Positions 16,626 to 25,295 of a stretch of 64,000 nucleotides of DNA are shown one piece after another. The notes under the pieces were generated by a model. The model was given only the letters and a program-made list of their open reading frames with translations. It was not told the DNA's origin and did not search any database. Positions within the stretch are counted from its first letter, which is position 1. Each line of letters starts with the position of its first letter. The translations under genes and the position numbers were made by a program. Source of the stretch: Halomonas fontilapidosi (GTDB lineage Bacteria; Pseudomonadota; Gammaproteobacteria; Pseudomonadales; Halomonadaceae); assembly GCF_014192285.1 (NCBI RefSeq), contig NZ_JACHXQ010000009.1, positions 97,158-161,157 on the forward strand, written 5' to 3'.

Positions 16626-16671
16626 GCCCCGACCCGCCTTCTCTGGCAGAGAAGGCGGGTCGGGGCTTTTT
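16626..16671 (+). terminator. strong intrinsic terminator after wrbA
   Basis: Stem of about 19 bp from GCCCCGACCCGCC... to ...GGCGGGTCGGGGC, with a 3-nt loop (GGC), then TTTTT. This is a textbook rho-independent terminator. Confidence 0.93.
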
Positions 16672-16947
16672 CATGAGTTGCTTTCTGGGTGAGTCGCCGA
16701 CCTGAGGATGTCACGCTCTCCGGGACCTTCTGAGTCTTTTGCCTGCCTGACCCTGGAAACACGGGATCGACTCGTCTAGCCTGAAGTCTCGTTTGTTGCA
16801 CTGCAGTAATGGTCGCGAAAGCTGCGCGTTGCTCTTTCCGGTTGATTCCACGTCAGGAGTGCCTTCGCTCCCTCTGCGGATATCGATGAAATACGACGCT
16901 AATATGAGGCGTGTGTCGAGCGGCTCACCGGGTTATGGAGTTGATTG

Positions 16948-18141
16948 ATGCAACAGGACATTCTCCATATATCCGACACTGTTCCCCTCACCCTGATTCT
17001 TGGGGCGATGCTTCTGGTCGGCTGGTTCTCCCATATCGCGGGAGAAAAGACGGGAATCCCGCGTGTCACGGTGCTGCTGGTCATCGGCGTGCTGGCCGGG
17101 CCCGACCTCCTTGACCTGGTCCCCGAGAAAGTCTCCAGCTGGTTTGATCAGGTGACGCACCTCGCTCTGGCGATGGTCGGTTTTCTGCTGGGCGAGCGTT
17201 TCATCGGCCGTGAGCTGAAGCGTTCAGGACGCAAGGTATTGATCATATCGCTGGGCGAGGTGGTGGCCGCTGCTGCGGCCGTTTTTCTGGCCACTCAGCT
17301 CATCGGGCTCGACCCTGCCACGGGCCTGTTGCTGGCGGCCATGGCCCCTGCCTCGGCACCGGCCTCCACCCTCGACGTGATACAGGAAAAGGGGGCCAGT
17401 GGCCCGCTGAGCCGCACCGTGCTCGGCGTGGTCGCCATCGATGATGCCTGGGGCGTGATTCTTTTCAGCCTTCTGCTGGTGCTGGCTCAGGCTCTCGACA
17501 GTGACATGGCACCAGTCAGCTGGATGCTCTCCTCCCTCTGGGAGGTGCTCGGTGGTATCGCACTGGGGGTCATCCTCGGCGTGCCGATGTCCTGGATGAC
17601 CGGGCGTCTGAGGGAAGGCGAACCTACCCTGCTGGAGGCATCGGGCTTTGTGCTGCTTTGCGGGGGAATCGCCCTGTGGCTGAATCTTTCCTACCTGCTG
17701 GCCTGCATGGCCCTTGGCGCGACCGTGGCAAACCGGGCCAAGCACTACAAGCGCCCCTTCAGCGACATAAAGGGTGCCGTCGAGCCGTTCATGGTGATGT
17801 TCTTTCTGCTGGCGGGCTTCAAGATGGATATCGACATGCTGCCATCACTGGGCGTCATCGGACTCGTGTACATTGCGTCGCGGACCGTTGGACTCGTCGG
17901 CGGCGGGGCATTGGCATCCTCGATGGCGGGCGCCGACCCCGTCGTGCGTCGCAATGTCGGCTGGTGTCTTCTCTCCCAGGCCGGCGTAGCCCTGGGGCTG
18001 GCCCTGTTGGTGGAAGAGAGGTTTCCGGAAATTGGCAGCAAGATCCTGCCCCTGGTCATCGGCTCCACGATCATCTTTGAACTGCTGGGGCCGGTATTCG
18101 TGCGCTGGCGCCTGAAAAAGGCGGGAGAGCTTCCTTCGTGA
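16948..18141 (+). CDS. Cation:proton antiporter (CPA-type), second copy
   Basis: 397 aa, about 12 transmembrane helices, paralogous to the 7.5-8.7 kb antiporter. It shares LGVVAIDDAWGVILFSLLL (ion-binding Asp-Asp), MTGRLREGEPTLLEA and LLSQAGVALGLALLVEERFP. The ATG at 16948 is preferred (GGAG 7 bp upstream); a TTG immediately before it could add one residue. It stands alone after a 276-bp spacer in which I see no gene. The presumed role is Na+/H+ or K+/H+ exchange; no regulatory domain is attached. Confidence 0.88.
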   Translation: MQQDILHISDTVPLTLILGAMLLVGWFSHIAGEKTGIPRVTVLLVIGVLAGPDLLDLVPEKVSSWFDQVTHLALAMVGFLLGERFIGRELKRSGRKVLIISLGEVVAAAAAVFLATQLIGLDPATGLLLAAMAPASAPASTLDVIQEKGASGPLSRTVLGVVAIDDAWGVILFSLLLVLAQALDSDMAPVSWMLSSLWEVLGGIALGVILGVPMSWMTGRLREGEPTLLEASGFVLLCGGIALWLNLSYLLACMALGATVANRAKHYKRPFSDIKGAVEPFMVMFFLLAGFKMDIDMLPSLGVIGLVYIASRTVGLVGGGALASSMAGADPVVRRNVGWCLLSQAGVALGLALLVEERFPEIGSKILPLVIGSTIIFELLGPVFVRWRLKKAGELPS

Positions 18142-18146
18142 CAGGC

Positions 18147-18165
18147 AGCAGCGGTTTTCGCTGCT
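18147..18165 (+). terminator. weak hairpin after the antiporter
   Basis: AGCAGCG-GTTTT-CGCTGCT, a 7-bp stem 5 bp after the stop. No U-run, so low confidence. Confidence 0.4.
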
Positions 18166-18243
18166 CTCTCGCCGATGTACAGGCTTCCCGCCATGCCGGC
18201 TATCCCATGGCAGAGCGCCCTTTGAAACCTCGCTGCGCTGCCC

Positions 18244-18591
18244 TCAAGGCCGGCGCGGTCCGCGGACCAGGTAGCTCAGTGGGTGCAGCACCAGCCAGGT
18301 GAGCAGGGCGACACCGAGCGCCGCCGCCACCAGCGCCGCCCAGTCGGTGGCCGTGGCCACGAAGGCAAGCTGCGAACCGGTCAACCGCGGCAGCCACCAC
18401 AGGGTCGAGACCCCTGCCAGCAGGGCGATGATGGCCGCCGGGCGGCAGTGATAGTCGGTGAATCGATAGCCGCGCAGACGGCCGACCAGCTGGGCAACCA
18501 CCAGCAGCGCCAGGATCGCCAGAATTAGCGGCAGGAAGGGCGGAACGGCGTGAGACAGCACCGCCAGGATGCCGGCAAGCGAGAATTGCAT
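18244..18591 (-). CDS. Small membrane protein of unknown function, partner of SQR-like protein
   Basis: 115 aa with three probable transmembrane helices (about residues 15-40, 50-72 and 80-105), rich in L, A and W. The ATG at 18591 gives MQFSLAGILAVLSHAVPPF with a purine-rich site (AGGAGACACGTC) just before it. It starts 11 bp downstream of the flavoprotein gene and is surely cotranscribed. It may anchor the exported flavoprotein or link it to quinone. I do not recognise the family with certainty. The longer upstream frame is a shadow of the flavoprotein gene. Confidence 0.7.
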   Translation of the reverse strand: MQFSLAGILAVLSHAVPPFLPLILAILALLVVAQLVGRLRGYRFTDYHCRPAAIIALLAGVSTLWWLPRLTGSQLAFVATATDWAALVAAALGVALLTWLVLHPLSYLVRGPRRP

Positions 18592-18602
18592 GACGTGTCT
18601 CC

Positions 18603-19994
18603 TTAGACGCGACCTTCGAGCATGGCGTAGTAGGCGGGCTGCAGCAGGTAGTCTTTCAGCACCCAGGCCGCCCAGGACTCCTCCTTGGGATCGATGAAGG
18701 AGAAGGAGGGCAGGAAGGCCATGTCGTTGTCGTAACCGAACTCCACCAGCATGGCCTTGCCGATATCGGTGATCAGCGGGCAGGAGGTGTAGCCGTTGTG
18801 GCGGGCGGGTAGCGCCTGGCCTTGGAGCTGGGCCACCAGATTGGCCTCTACCACGGGTGCCTGAGCCTTGACGCTGGCGGCGGTCTTGTTGATCGGCGCC
18901 CCGATCACGTCGCCGATCCCGAACACCTCGGGGTAGTGGTTGTGCTGAAGGGTGTGAATGTCGGTATCCAGCCACTCGCCACGGAACGGCCCCAGCCGTG
19001 CGATGAGATCACTCTCGCGGATGAAGTCCGGCGCGCTCATGGGGGGCACCACATGGATGAAGTCGTAGTCCATCACTTCGGTCATTTCGCCCTCGCGACC
19101 GAACTCTTCCTGGCGAAGTTCGTGGTGGGACGTGAACTCGCTGGCCGGTCCAATGAAGGTGAACTCTGCCTGCTTTGCGCCGGGGTCAATGGCCGACAGC
19201 CGGTAATAGTGTCGACGCCGGATCCCCTCATCGTCGAAGCGTTGCTTGAGGAAGTCGTTGATCCAGGGCTGGCTGAACAAGGCCGTCCCGGGCGTCAGGT
19301 AGTCGAGATTGAAGGCGTCGCGTCGACCCGTGTCCTTGATGCGTGAGAGGGTGGTGAAGGCCATCTTGAGCGGCGCACCGGCGCACTTCACCGGGGTGGG
19401 CGCCGCGGTGAACAAGCCTTGACCGCCGCCTTGGCCGAGCCATGTATCGATGGCATCGCGGGTCCGGGTGGCGGCCTCGAGGCTGGTGTAGACGCTGCCG
19501 ATGCCATGACGGCCGATCAGCTCGGGTGACATGCCGTCGATCAGGTGATAGTTGAGTTGCAGGCCGGTGGCGACCACCAGGAAGTCGTACTCGGCAACAC
19601 TGCCGTCCGCCAGCGAGACTCGGCGCAGCTCGGCGTCGACGCCCACGGCGGGCTGGCGTATCCAGTCGATGCCGCGGGGCATGAAGTCGGCGTTGGCGCG
19701 CAGGGTTCTGTCGGGTTGCCACACCCCGGCGGCGACCAGGGTCCAACCGGGTTGGTAGTGGTGAAGCTCGCGGGGTTCCACCACCGTGATGCGGGCGCCG
19801 GAGAGGCGCATGGCCAGGCGATTCGCCATGGCCATGCCAGCCGCGCCGCCGCCGAGGATGACGATGCGTGCCTGCGTCGTGACGGTGTTGGCCGCGAGGC
19901 CGGTCAGTGGCACAAGACCGGCGGCGCCGGCACCGATGCCCAGCTTGAGTAGCTGGCGACGGCCTAACCGGGGGGATTCGAGGTGGCGTGTCAT
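18603..19994 (-). CDS. Tat-exported FAD oxidoreductase, sulfide:quinone reductase-like
   Basis: 463 aa. The N-terminus has a twin-arginine signal (RLGRRQLLKLG, RR at 12-13, then a hydrophobic run), so a folded FAD protein is exported. FAD-binding ARIVILGGGAAGMAMANRL follows (about 48-66). Two cysteines sit where SQR/flavocytochrome c proteins have redox cysteines: TPVKCAGAPLK and GYTSCPLITDIGK. GIGDVIGAPINKTAASVKAQ is the second FAD/quinone segment. It likely oxidises sulfide or a persulfide at the periplasmic face. ATG 19994 is chosen for its AGGAG site; the in-frame start at 20012 is weaker. It is cotranscribed with the 115-aa membrane protein. Confidence 0.87.
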   Translation of the reverse strand: MTRHLESPRLGRRQLLKLGIGAGAAGLVPLTGLAANTVTTQARIVILGGGAAGMAMANRLAMRLSGARITVVEPRELHHYQPGWTLVAAGVWQPDRTLRANADFMPRGIDWIRQPAVGVDAELRRVSLADGSVAEYDFLVVATGLQLNYHLIDGMSPELIGRHGIGSVYTSLEAATRTRDAIDTWLGQGGGQGLFTAAPTPVKCAGAPLKMAFTTLSRIKDTGRRDAFNLDYLTPGTALFSQPWINDFLKQRFDDEGIRRRHYYRLSAIDPGAKQAEFTFIGPASEFTSHHELRQEEFGREGEMTEVMDYDFIHVVPPMSAPDFIRESDLIARLGPFRGEWLDTDIHTLQHNHYPEVFGIGDVIGAPINKTAASVKAQAPVVEANLVAQLQGQALPARHNGYTSCPLITDIGKAMLVEFGYDNDMAFLPSFSFIDPKEESWAAWVLKDYLLQPAYYAMLEGRV

Positions 19995-20031
19995 GGCAGG
20001 ACTCCTGCGCAATGTCGGGGCAGTTAATGCG

Positions 20032-20045
20032 TTATATGCTTATAA
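20032..20045 (-). promoter_or_regulatory. AT-rich inverted repeat upstream of the SQR-like gene
   Basis: TTATA-TGCT-TATAA is embedded in an AT-rich patch (20031-20062) that stands out from the GC-rich surroundings, 38 bp before the gene start. It fits a promoter with a repressor site. ArsR-type sulfide regulators use AT-rich inverted repeats, but no regulator gene is adjacent. Confidence 0.4.
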
Positions 20046-20133
20046 TCCTAATTTTTATCTTAGCCTCGCCCTGCCGGTACTTCCTCCTTTGACATGCGTC
20101 CTCTTGACGCAGATCACGACGCGGGATGAAACG

Positions 20134-20165
20134 ACGACGGCCACCGCCGAAGCGGTGGCCGTCGT
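20134..20165 (-). terminator. hairpin terminator of the dehydrogenase gene
   Basis: Perfect 14-bp stem, ACGACGGCCACCGC / GCGGTGGCCGTCGT. On the minus strand the loop is TTCG closed by C-G, an extra-stable tetraloop. It lies 21 bp after the dehydrogenase stop. Confidence 0.75.
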
Positions 20166-20186
20166 GTATCGGGACGTTGACGTCGC

Positions 20187-21260
20187 TCAGCCGGCGAGGC
20201 GCTCGGCGATAGCGCGGCCCAGCGTCTCGGTGGTGCCATTGCCGCCGATATCCGGCGTCAGTGTCGCCTTGTCGCCCTCGCCAAGCACTGCCTCGAAGGC
20301 GTCAACGATAGCCTGGCTGGCTGCTGGGTGACCCAGGTGCTCGAGCATCATGGCGGCGGACCAGATCTGACCGATGGGGTTGGCGATGCCCTTGCCGGCG
20401 ATGTCCGGGGCGCTGCCGTGCACCGGTTCGAAGAGGCTCGGGAAGGTGCCGTCCGGGTTGATGTTGGCCGAGGGCGCCACGCCGATGGTACCGGTGCAGG
20501 CCGGCCCGAGGTCGGAGAGGATGTCGCCGAACAGGTTGCTGGCCACCACCACGTCGAACCAGTCGGGGTGCATGACGAAGTTGGCGGCCAGGATATCGAT
20601 ATGGAACTGGTCCACCGACACTTGGGGGTAGTTCACGCCCACCGCCTTCACGCGCTCGTCCCACCAGGGCATGGTGATGGCAATGCCGTTGGACTTGGTG
20701 GCCGAGGTAAGCTTCTTGCGCGGGCGTGACTGGGCCAGTTCATAGGCGTACTTCAGCACCCGGTCGACCCCGGTGCGGGTCATCACGGTCTCCTGGATCA
20801 CCACCTCGCGCTCGGTGCCCTCGAACATCCTGCCGCCGACGCTGGAATACTCGCCCTCGGTGTTCTCGCGCACCACGTAGAAGTCGATATCGCCGGGTTT
20901 ACGGTCCGCCAGTGGGCTCTTCACGCCGGGCAGCAGCTTGCAGGGGCGCAGGTTGACGTACTGGTCGAAGCGGCGACGGAACTGCAGCAGCGAGCCCCAC
21001 AGCGAGACGTGGTCGGGCACCGTCTCCGGCCAGCCCACGGCGCCATAGAAGATGGCGTCGACGTCCTTGAGCTGCTCGAACCAGTCATCGGGCAGCATCT
21101 GGCCATGCGCGGCGTAGTAGTCGCAGCTGGCGAAGTCGAAGTGCTCGAGCGTCACGTCGATGCCGAAGCGCGTGGCGGCGGCCTCGAGGGCGCGCAGCCC
21201 CTCGGGCATCACCTCCTTGCCGATGCCGTCGCCGGGAATGACGGCGATGCGATGGGTCAT
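20187..21260 (-). CDS. Tartrate dehydrogenase / D-malate dehydrogenase (decarboxylating)
   Basis: 357 aa enzyme of the isocitrate/isopropylmalate dehydrogenase family. It opens IAVIPGDGIGKEVMPEGLRA and has VRENTEGEYSSVGGRMFEGT (substrate-loop signature of the tartrate/D-malate branch), the metal-binding NLFGDILSDLGPACTGTIG, and EPVHGSAPDIAGKGIANP with the NAD-binding His-Gly-Ser. It oxidises D-malate or tartrate with NAD+ to pyruvate or oxaloglycolate. ATG 21260 has AGGAGG. It is divergent from a LysR gene, the arrangement of dmlA/dmlR in E. coli. D-malate, L-tartrate and isopropylmalate activities cannot be separated by eye. Confidence 0.9.
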   Translation of the reverse strand: MTHRIAVIPGDGIGKEVMPEGLRALEAAATRFGIDVTLEHFDFASCDYYAAHGQMLPDDWFEQLKDVDAIFYGAVGWPETVPDHVSLWGSLLQFRRRFDQYVNLRPCKLLPGVKSPLADRKPGDIDFYVVRENTEGEYSSVGGRMFEGTEREVVIQETVMTRTGVDRVLKYAYELAQSRPRKKLTSATKSNGIAITMPWWDERVKAVGVNYPQVSVDQFHIDILAANFVMHPDWFDVVVASNLFGDILSDLGPACTGTIGVAPSANINPDGTFPSLFEPVHGSAPDIAGKGIANPIGQIWSAAMMLEHLGHPAASQAIVDAFEAVLGEGDKATLTPDIGGNGTTETLGRAIAERLAG

Positions 21261-21333
21261 GGAACTCCTCCTAGGGTGCATGGGTTTTCCGCCAGTCTAG
21301 TCCTGCACGAAAGAAAGATAATCGGGGTATCAT

Positions 21334-21348
21334 TCAACTTATTGTTGA
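21334..21348. promoter_or_regulatory. probable LysR operator
   Basis: TCAAC-TTATT-GTTGA, an inverted repeat with LysR-type T-N11-A geometry, in the 106-bp divergent spacer between the dehydrogenase and the LysR gene. It lies 19 bp before the LysR start, suiting autoregulation and activation of the divergent gene. Confidence 0.6.
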
Positions 21349-21366
21349 GTAAAAGTAGAGAATGGT

Positions 21367-22317
21367 ATGGCGCCTCTCGATGACCTGGCCTTCTTCCGCC
21401 GCCTGGCCCATGCCGGCAGCCTCACCGCCACCGCCCGCGAGCTGGGCCTGTCGCTGTCGGCGGTGAGCAAGCGCCTCAAGCAGCTCGAGGCCCGGCTGGG
21501 CGTCGAGCTGGCCAGCCGCACCACCCGGCGCCTGACGCTGACAGCTGAGGGCGAGCGCTACCTGGCACGGGGCGGGATGATCCTCGAGGAGCTCAGCGAG
21601 CTCGAGGAATCCCTCGGTGAGCGTCGTGCCGAGCTCTCCGGCCCGCTCAGGGTCAACGCCACCTTCGGCTTCGGCCGCCGCCACGTGGCCCCGCTGCTCT
21701 CGACTTTCTGCCGCGACCATCCCGGCATCGAGGCGAGCCTGGAGCTCTCCGGTTTCCCGCTGAGCCTGGGCGACCAGGCCTTCGACATCGGCATCCGCGT
21801 CGGCGAGCCCCCGGACTCCCGGCTGGTGGCCCGCCGGATCCTGGCCAACCGTCGCGTGCTCTGCGCCGCCCCCGCCCGGGTGGCGACCCTGCCGCCGCTG
21901 CGCTCGCCGGCCGACCTCTCGGGGCAGGCGTGCCTGCTGCTGCGCGAGAACGACAGCGACTTCGCCGTGTGGCGCTTCCAGCGCCGCGATGACCCCGGGG
22001 TGGAGCAGGCGGTGAAGGTGGCCGGGCCGCTTACCAGTAACGACGGCGAGGTGATCATGCGGCTGGCGCTGGAGGGGCACGGCATCGCGCTGCGCTCCTG
22101 GTGGGACGTGCACGACCACCTGGCCCGCGGTCGCCTGGTCGAGCTGCTGCCCGACTGGCAGGGAGTGCGCGCCGACTTCCATGCCGTTTATCGCCAGCAC
22201 CGGCACGTGCCGGCACGTATCCGCGCCTACGTCACCTATCTTGAAGAGGAGATGGTCAGCCGCGTGCCACCCCGGCAGAATGACGCCACTGCGATCCGTG
22301 GAGAGACGTCCCCGTGA
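21367..22317 (+). CDS. LysR family transcriptional regulator, DmlR-like
   Basis: 316 aa. The N-terminal winged helix-turn-helix (about residues 5-65) reads LAFFRRLAHAGSLTATAREL then SLSAVSKRLKQLEARLGVEL. It is followed by a LysR substrate-binding domain with two lobes from about residue 90. The position divergent from the tartrate/D-malate dehydrogenase suggests it activates that gene in response to the hydroxy acid. Its TGA overlaps the GTG start of the glycosyltransferase by four bases, so it also leads a two-gene transcript, though function is probably unrelated. Confidence 0.9.
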   Translation: MAPLDDLAFFRRLAHAGSLTATARELGLSLSAVSKRLKQLEARLGVELASRTTRRLTLTAEGERYLARGGMILEELSELEESLGERRAELSGPLRVNATFGFGRRHVAPLLSTFCRDHPGIEASLELSGFPLSLGDQAFDIGIRVGEPPDSRLVARRILANRRVLCAAPARVATLPPLRSPADLSGQACLLLRENDSDFAVWRFQRRDDPGVEQAVKVAGPLTSNDGEVIMRLALEGHGIALRSWWDVHDHLARGRLVELLPDWQGVRADFHAVYRQHRHVPARIRAYVTYLEEEMVSRVPPRQNDATAIRGETSP

Positions 22318-23648
22318 ATGTGCTGATGTTCACCAACACCTACCTGCCCATCGTCGGCGGGGTCAGCGAGTCAGTCCAGCGGCTCAAGCGCCAGCTGCAG
22401 GCCGCCGGCCACCGGGTGCTGGTGGTGGCGCCCCGTATGTCGGGGCAGCCCGAACACGAGACGGACGTGGTCAGGGTCGTCGCCATGCAGTACTTCAACG
22501 GCAGCGACTTCTCGCTGCCGGTGCCGATTCCCGGGCAGCTGCACGAGGCGATCGAGGCCTTCGATCCCGACATCGTCCATGCCCACCACCCCTTCCTGCT
22601 CGGCGATACCGCGGCCCGGGCAGCCGAGACCTACGGCCTGCCCCTGATCTTTACCCATCACACCCTCTACGAGCACTACACCCATTACGTGCCCGGCGAC
22701 TCGCCGCGCATGCAGCGCTTCGCGGTGGCGCTCGCCACCCAGTACACCTGGCTGTGCGACGAGGTGATCGCGCCCAGCGAGAGCATTCGTGACCTGCTAT
22801 TGGGGCGCGAGGCCAATCCCCGCATCAGCGTGGTGCCGAGCGGTGTGGATACTGCACGCTTTGCCAGCGGTGAGGGACAGCGCTGGCGCGACCGTCTCGG
22901 CATTCCGGCGTCCGCTTATGTGATTGGCCATCTGGGGCGCCTGGCGCTGGAGAAGAACCTGGCGTTCCTGGCCGAGGCGGTGGCCGAGACGCTGGTGTCC
23001 AAGCCCGATGCCCACTTCCTGGTGGTGGGCGAGGGCGAGGCCCGCGATGATATCCAGGCGTTGGCCAAGGCCCGGGGCGTGGCGGAGCGTTTGCACATCA
23101 CCGGCCGCCTGCAGGGCCAGGCGCTGATCGATGCCTACCATGCCATGGACGTCTTCGCCTTCGCCTCCCATAGCGAGACCCAGGGCATGGTGGTGGCCGA
23201 GGCCATGGCCACGGGCCTGCCGGTGGTGGCGGTCGATGCCCCCGGCGTGCGTGAGGTGGTGGTCGATGGCCGCAACGGGCGGCTGCTCGCCGAGGACGAC
23301 GTGGCCGCCATGGCTGAAGCGCTTGGGGCCCTGGCGGACCCCGAGATTCGCCGGCCGCTGGCCGAGGCTGCCCTCGAGACCGCGGCTGGTTATGACGAGG
23401 CGCGCTGTGCCGAGCGTTGCCTGGCGGTCTACCGCCGTGCCATCGCCCGCGGTGGTCCCTTTACCCATGCCGACGAGGGGGGCTGGGAGCGGATGCGCTA
23501 CCGGCTGGGGGCCGAGTGGCAGATGCTCTGCTATCGTGGCCGGCTGCTGCGCCACCTGGTGCAGGAGGAGTGGGAGCAGGAGCGTCCGGCCTGGTGGCCG
23601 GGCCATCGGGCGGAGGGCAAGCGCAAGAGTGAAGTCCCCCGGGAGTGA
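22314..23648 (+). CDS. GT4-type glycosyltransferase
   Basis: 444 aa GT-B fold glycosyltransferase. The N-terminal acceptor domain starts MNVLMFTNTYLPIVGGVSES. The donor-binding half has VIGHLGRLALEKNLAFLAEA and the nucleotide-sugar motif SETQGMVVAEAMATGLPVVA, with the E-x7-E pattern of GT4 enzymes. A C-terminal extension of about 60 residues ends in basic residues (HRAEGKRKSEVPRE), suggesting membrane association. It probably transfers a hexose to a lipid or glycan; sugar and acceptor are unknown. The GTG start overlaps the LysR stop. Confidence 0.87.
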   Translation: MNVLMFTNTYLPIVGGVSESVQRLKRQLQAAGHRVLVVAPRMSGQPEHETDVVRVVAMQYFNGSDFSLPVPIPGQLHEAIEAFDPDIVHAHHPFLLGDTAARAAETYGLPLIFTHHTLYEHYTHYVPGDSPRMQRFAVALATQYTWLCDEVIAPSESIRDLLLGREANPRISVVPSGVDTARFASGEGQRWRDRLGIPASAYVIGHLGRLALEKNLAFLAEAVAETLVSKPDAHFLVVGEGEARDDIQALAKARGVAERLHITGRLQGQALIDAYHAMDVFAFASHSETQGMVVAEAMATGLPVVAVDAPGVREVVVDGRNGRLLAEDDVAAMAEALGALADPEIRRPLAEAALETAAGYDEARCAERCLAVYRRAIARGGPFTHADEGGWERMRYRLGAEWQMLCYRGRLLRHLVQEEWEQERPAWWPGHRAEGKRKSEVPRE

Positions 23649-23655
23649 CGCCCGC

Positions 23656-24333
23656 TCAGCGGCGGCGGCGCCGGTCCGACCAGCGCTTGAGCCCGGCCAG
23701 CAGGGCGACCCCTGCCAGCAGGCCAGCGACGGCCCAGAGCAGTTCGCCGCGGCTCTCGGCAGTCGCCAGCTCGCCGAGTTGGCTGCCCAGCAGGGTGACC
23801 CCGGCAAGCCCCGGGACGATGCCCAGCAGCGAGCCGATCATGTAGTCGCGAAAGCGCAGGCGGAAGGCGCCGGCCATCATGTTGGTCAGGGTGAAGGGGG
23901 CCAGCGGCAGCAGGTTGATCAGGGTCATGGTGCGGATGCCACGTCCTGACAGGTAGCGCGAGAGACCGCGCAGGTGCCGGCCGCCATGGCGCATCAGCGC
24001 CTCGCGACCCAGCCGGCGGCCAACCCACCAGGTCAGCATCGAGGCCGCTAGGGTACCGGCCAGCGCGTAGGCAAAGCCCCACCAGGGCCCGAACAGCAGC
24101 CCGGTCAGGGCCACTAGCAGGCTGAGCGGGAACATCACCAGCGACGCCCCGGCATAGACCGCCATCACCACCAGCACGGCCCAGGGCGCATCGCGCCAGG
24201 CCAGGGATCCCTGCACCAGGCGCTGCAGGGTGGCGACGGTGAGCAGGTCCTCGCTGGCCAGCCACTGCCAACCCACAGCCAGGCCGGCGAGCACGATGAG
24301 GGCGAGCAGCGGAAGCAGGAGCGGACGGGGCAT
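23656..24333 (-). CDS. TVP38/TMEM64 (DedA-like) family membrane protein
   Basis: 225 aa, about five or six transmembrane segments. Family hallmarks are a hydrophobic re-entrant region with FPLSLLVALTGLLFGPWWGFAYA and the G-R-R-L-G-R motif WWVGRRLGREALMRHGG, then LINLLPLAPFTLTNMMAG. The ATG at 24333 (MPRPLLLPLLALIVLAGLAV) puts the first helix at the N-terminus; longer in-frame starts add only shadow sequence. Proteins of this fold include lipid scramblases and undecaprenyl-phosphate flippases. Its stop faces that of the glycosyltransferase, 7 bp away. Confidence 0.83.
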   Translation of the reverse strand: MPRPLLLPLLALIVLAGLAVGWQWLASEDLLTVATLQRLVQGSLAWRDAPWAVLVVMAVYAGASLVMFPLSLLVALTGLLFGPWWGFAYALAGTLAASMLTWWVGRRLGREALMRHGGRHLRGLSRYLSGRGIRTMTLINLLPLAPFTLTNMMAGAFRLRFRDYMIGSLLGIVPGLAGVTLLGSQLGELATAESRGELLWAVAGLLAGVALLAGLKRWSDRRRRR

Positions 24334-24493
24334 GCTGGCGGGCGCCTTGGCGACTGATAAAGCGACAGCATAAGGGCTCGTCACCGTGTCGCCAATGGCG
24401 GCATGTTGGCGGGTTCCTTGGTCCGAGCTCCTCCATGAGATGTCCTGGTCACCCCGCAGCAGAGCTTCCCTTGGGGCAGATTCCATATAATGG

Positions 24494-25291
24494 CTAGCGG
24501 CCGCCAGCGGCCAGAGGATCCTGGCGAAAGTAGCGGCAGAGCAGTGCGTAGAGCTCGGAATAGGCGTCGTGGAGCACCCTGGGGGCGGTAAAGAAATATT
24601 CGCAGCAGACGGCGAAGCACTCGCCGGGGTGGGTGGCCGCGTAGTCGTCGATGGGCGTCGGCTGGCCAAGTGCCAGGCGCGACTGCAGGTCCTCCCAGAC
24701 GCCCATGAAGACCCGGTACCACTCCCGGGGGTCGATCTCCCGGGGTAGCGGCGGAAAGCCGTCGACGTCCAGGGAGTTGCCCAGGTCGAGCTTGTGGGCC
24801 AGCTCGTGGATCAGCACGTTGAAGCCGGTGAAGTCGCCGCTCGCCATCAGGTCGGGAAAGGAGACCACCACCGGCCCCTGGGAGGACGTCTCGCCGGCGC
24901 GCTCGTCGACATACTCATGGACCACGCCAGCCTCGTCCATCTCCTCCACCTGGCGCTGGAAGGCCGATGGCAGGATCAGGATTTCGTGGACATTGGCGAA
25001 GGCCTCGCGATGTTCGTCCTCCTCCCAGCCCAGGGTCAGCAGGCAGGCCTGGGCCGCCATGGCCAGCTGGGCGGGCGGGTCAAAGTCGGTGGCCTCGGCG
25101 AGTTCAGGGTGCAGGCTCAGGCGCTTGGCATGCACGAACTGCCAGGCGCGATGACCGAGGCGCTCGGCCTGGTCGTCGGGCAGGGTGGCGAGCAGCGGCA
25201 CGCGCTGCCGGGCCTCATGCCAGAGCGCCTCGGGGAAGGGGTGGCGCTCCTCGAAGCGCCGGCCCCCCAGGCGCAGCAGCCGCCCGAGCAT
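24494..25291 (-). CDS. mtfA: MtfA-like zinc peptidase (M90)
   Basis: 265 aa, the same length as E. coli MtfA. The zinc-binding motif HELAHKLD lies about two-thirds along (LIHELAHKLDLGNSLDVDGF), and CFAVCCEYFF supplies the third ligand region. In E. coli MtfA inactivates the glucose repressor Mlc. Halomonas-type bacteria lack that classic setting, so here it may simply be a regulated aminopeptidase. It lies 4 bp downstream of the GNAT-nitrilase gene on the same strand and is probably cotranscribed. Confidence 0.9.
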   Translation of the reverse strand: MLGRLLRLGGRRFEERHPFPEALWHEARQRVPLLATLPDDQAERLGHRAWQFVHAKRLSLHPELAEATDFDPPAQLAMAAQACLLTLGWEEDEHREAFANVHEILILPSAFQRQVEEMDEAGVVHEYVDERAGETSSQGPVVVSFPDLMASGDFTGFNVLIHELAHKLDLGNSLDVDGFPPLPREIDPREWYRVFMGVWEDLQSRLALGQPTPIDDYAATHPGECFAVCCEYFFTAPRVLHDAYSELYALLCRYFRQDPLAAGGR

Positions 25292-25295
25292 GGCG

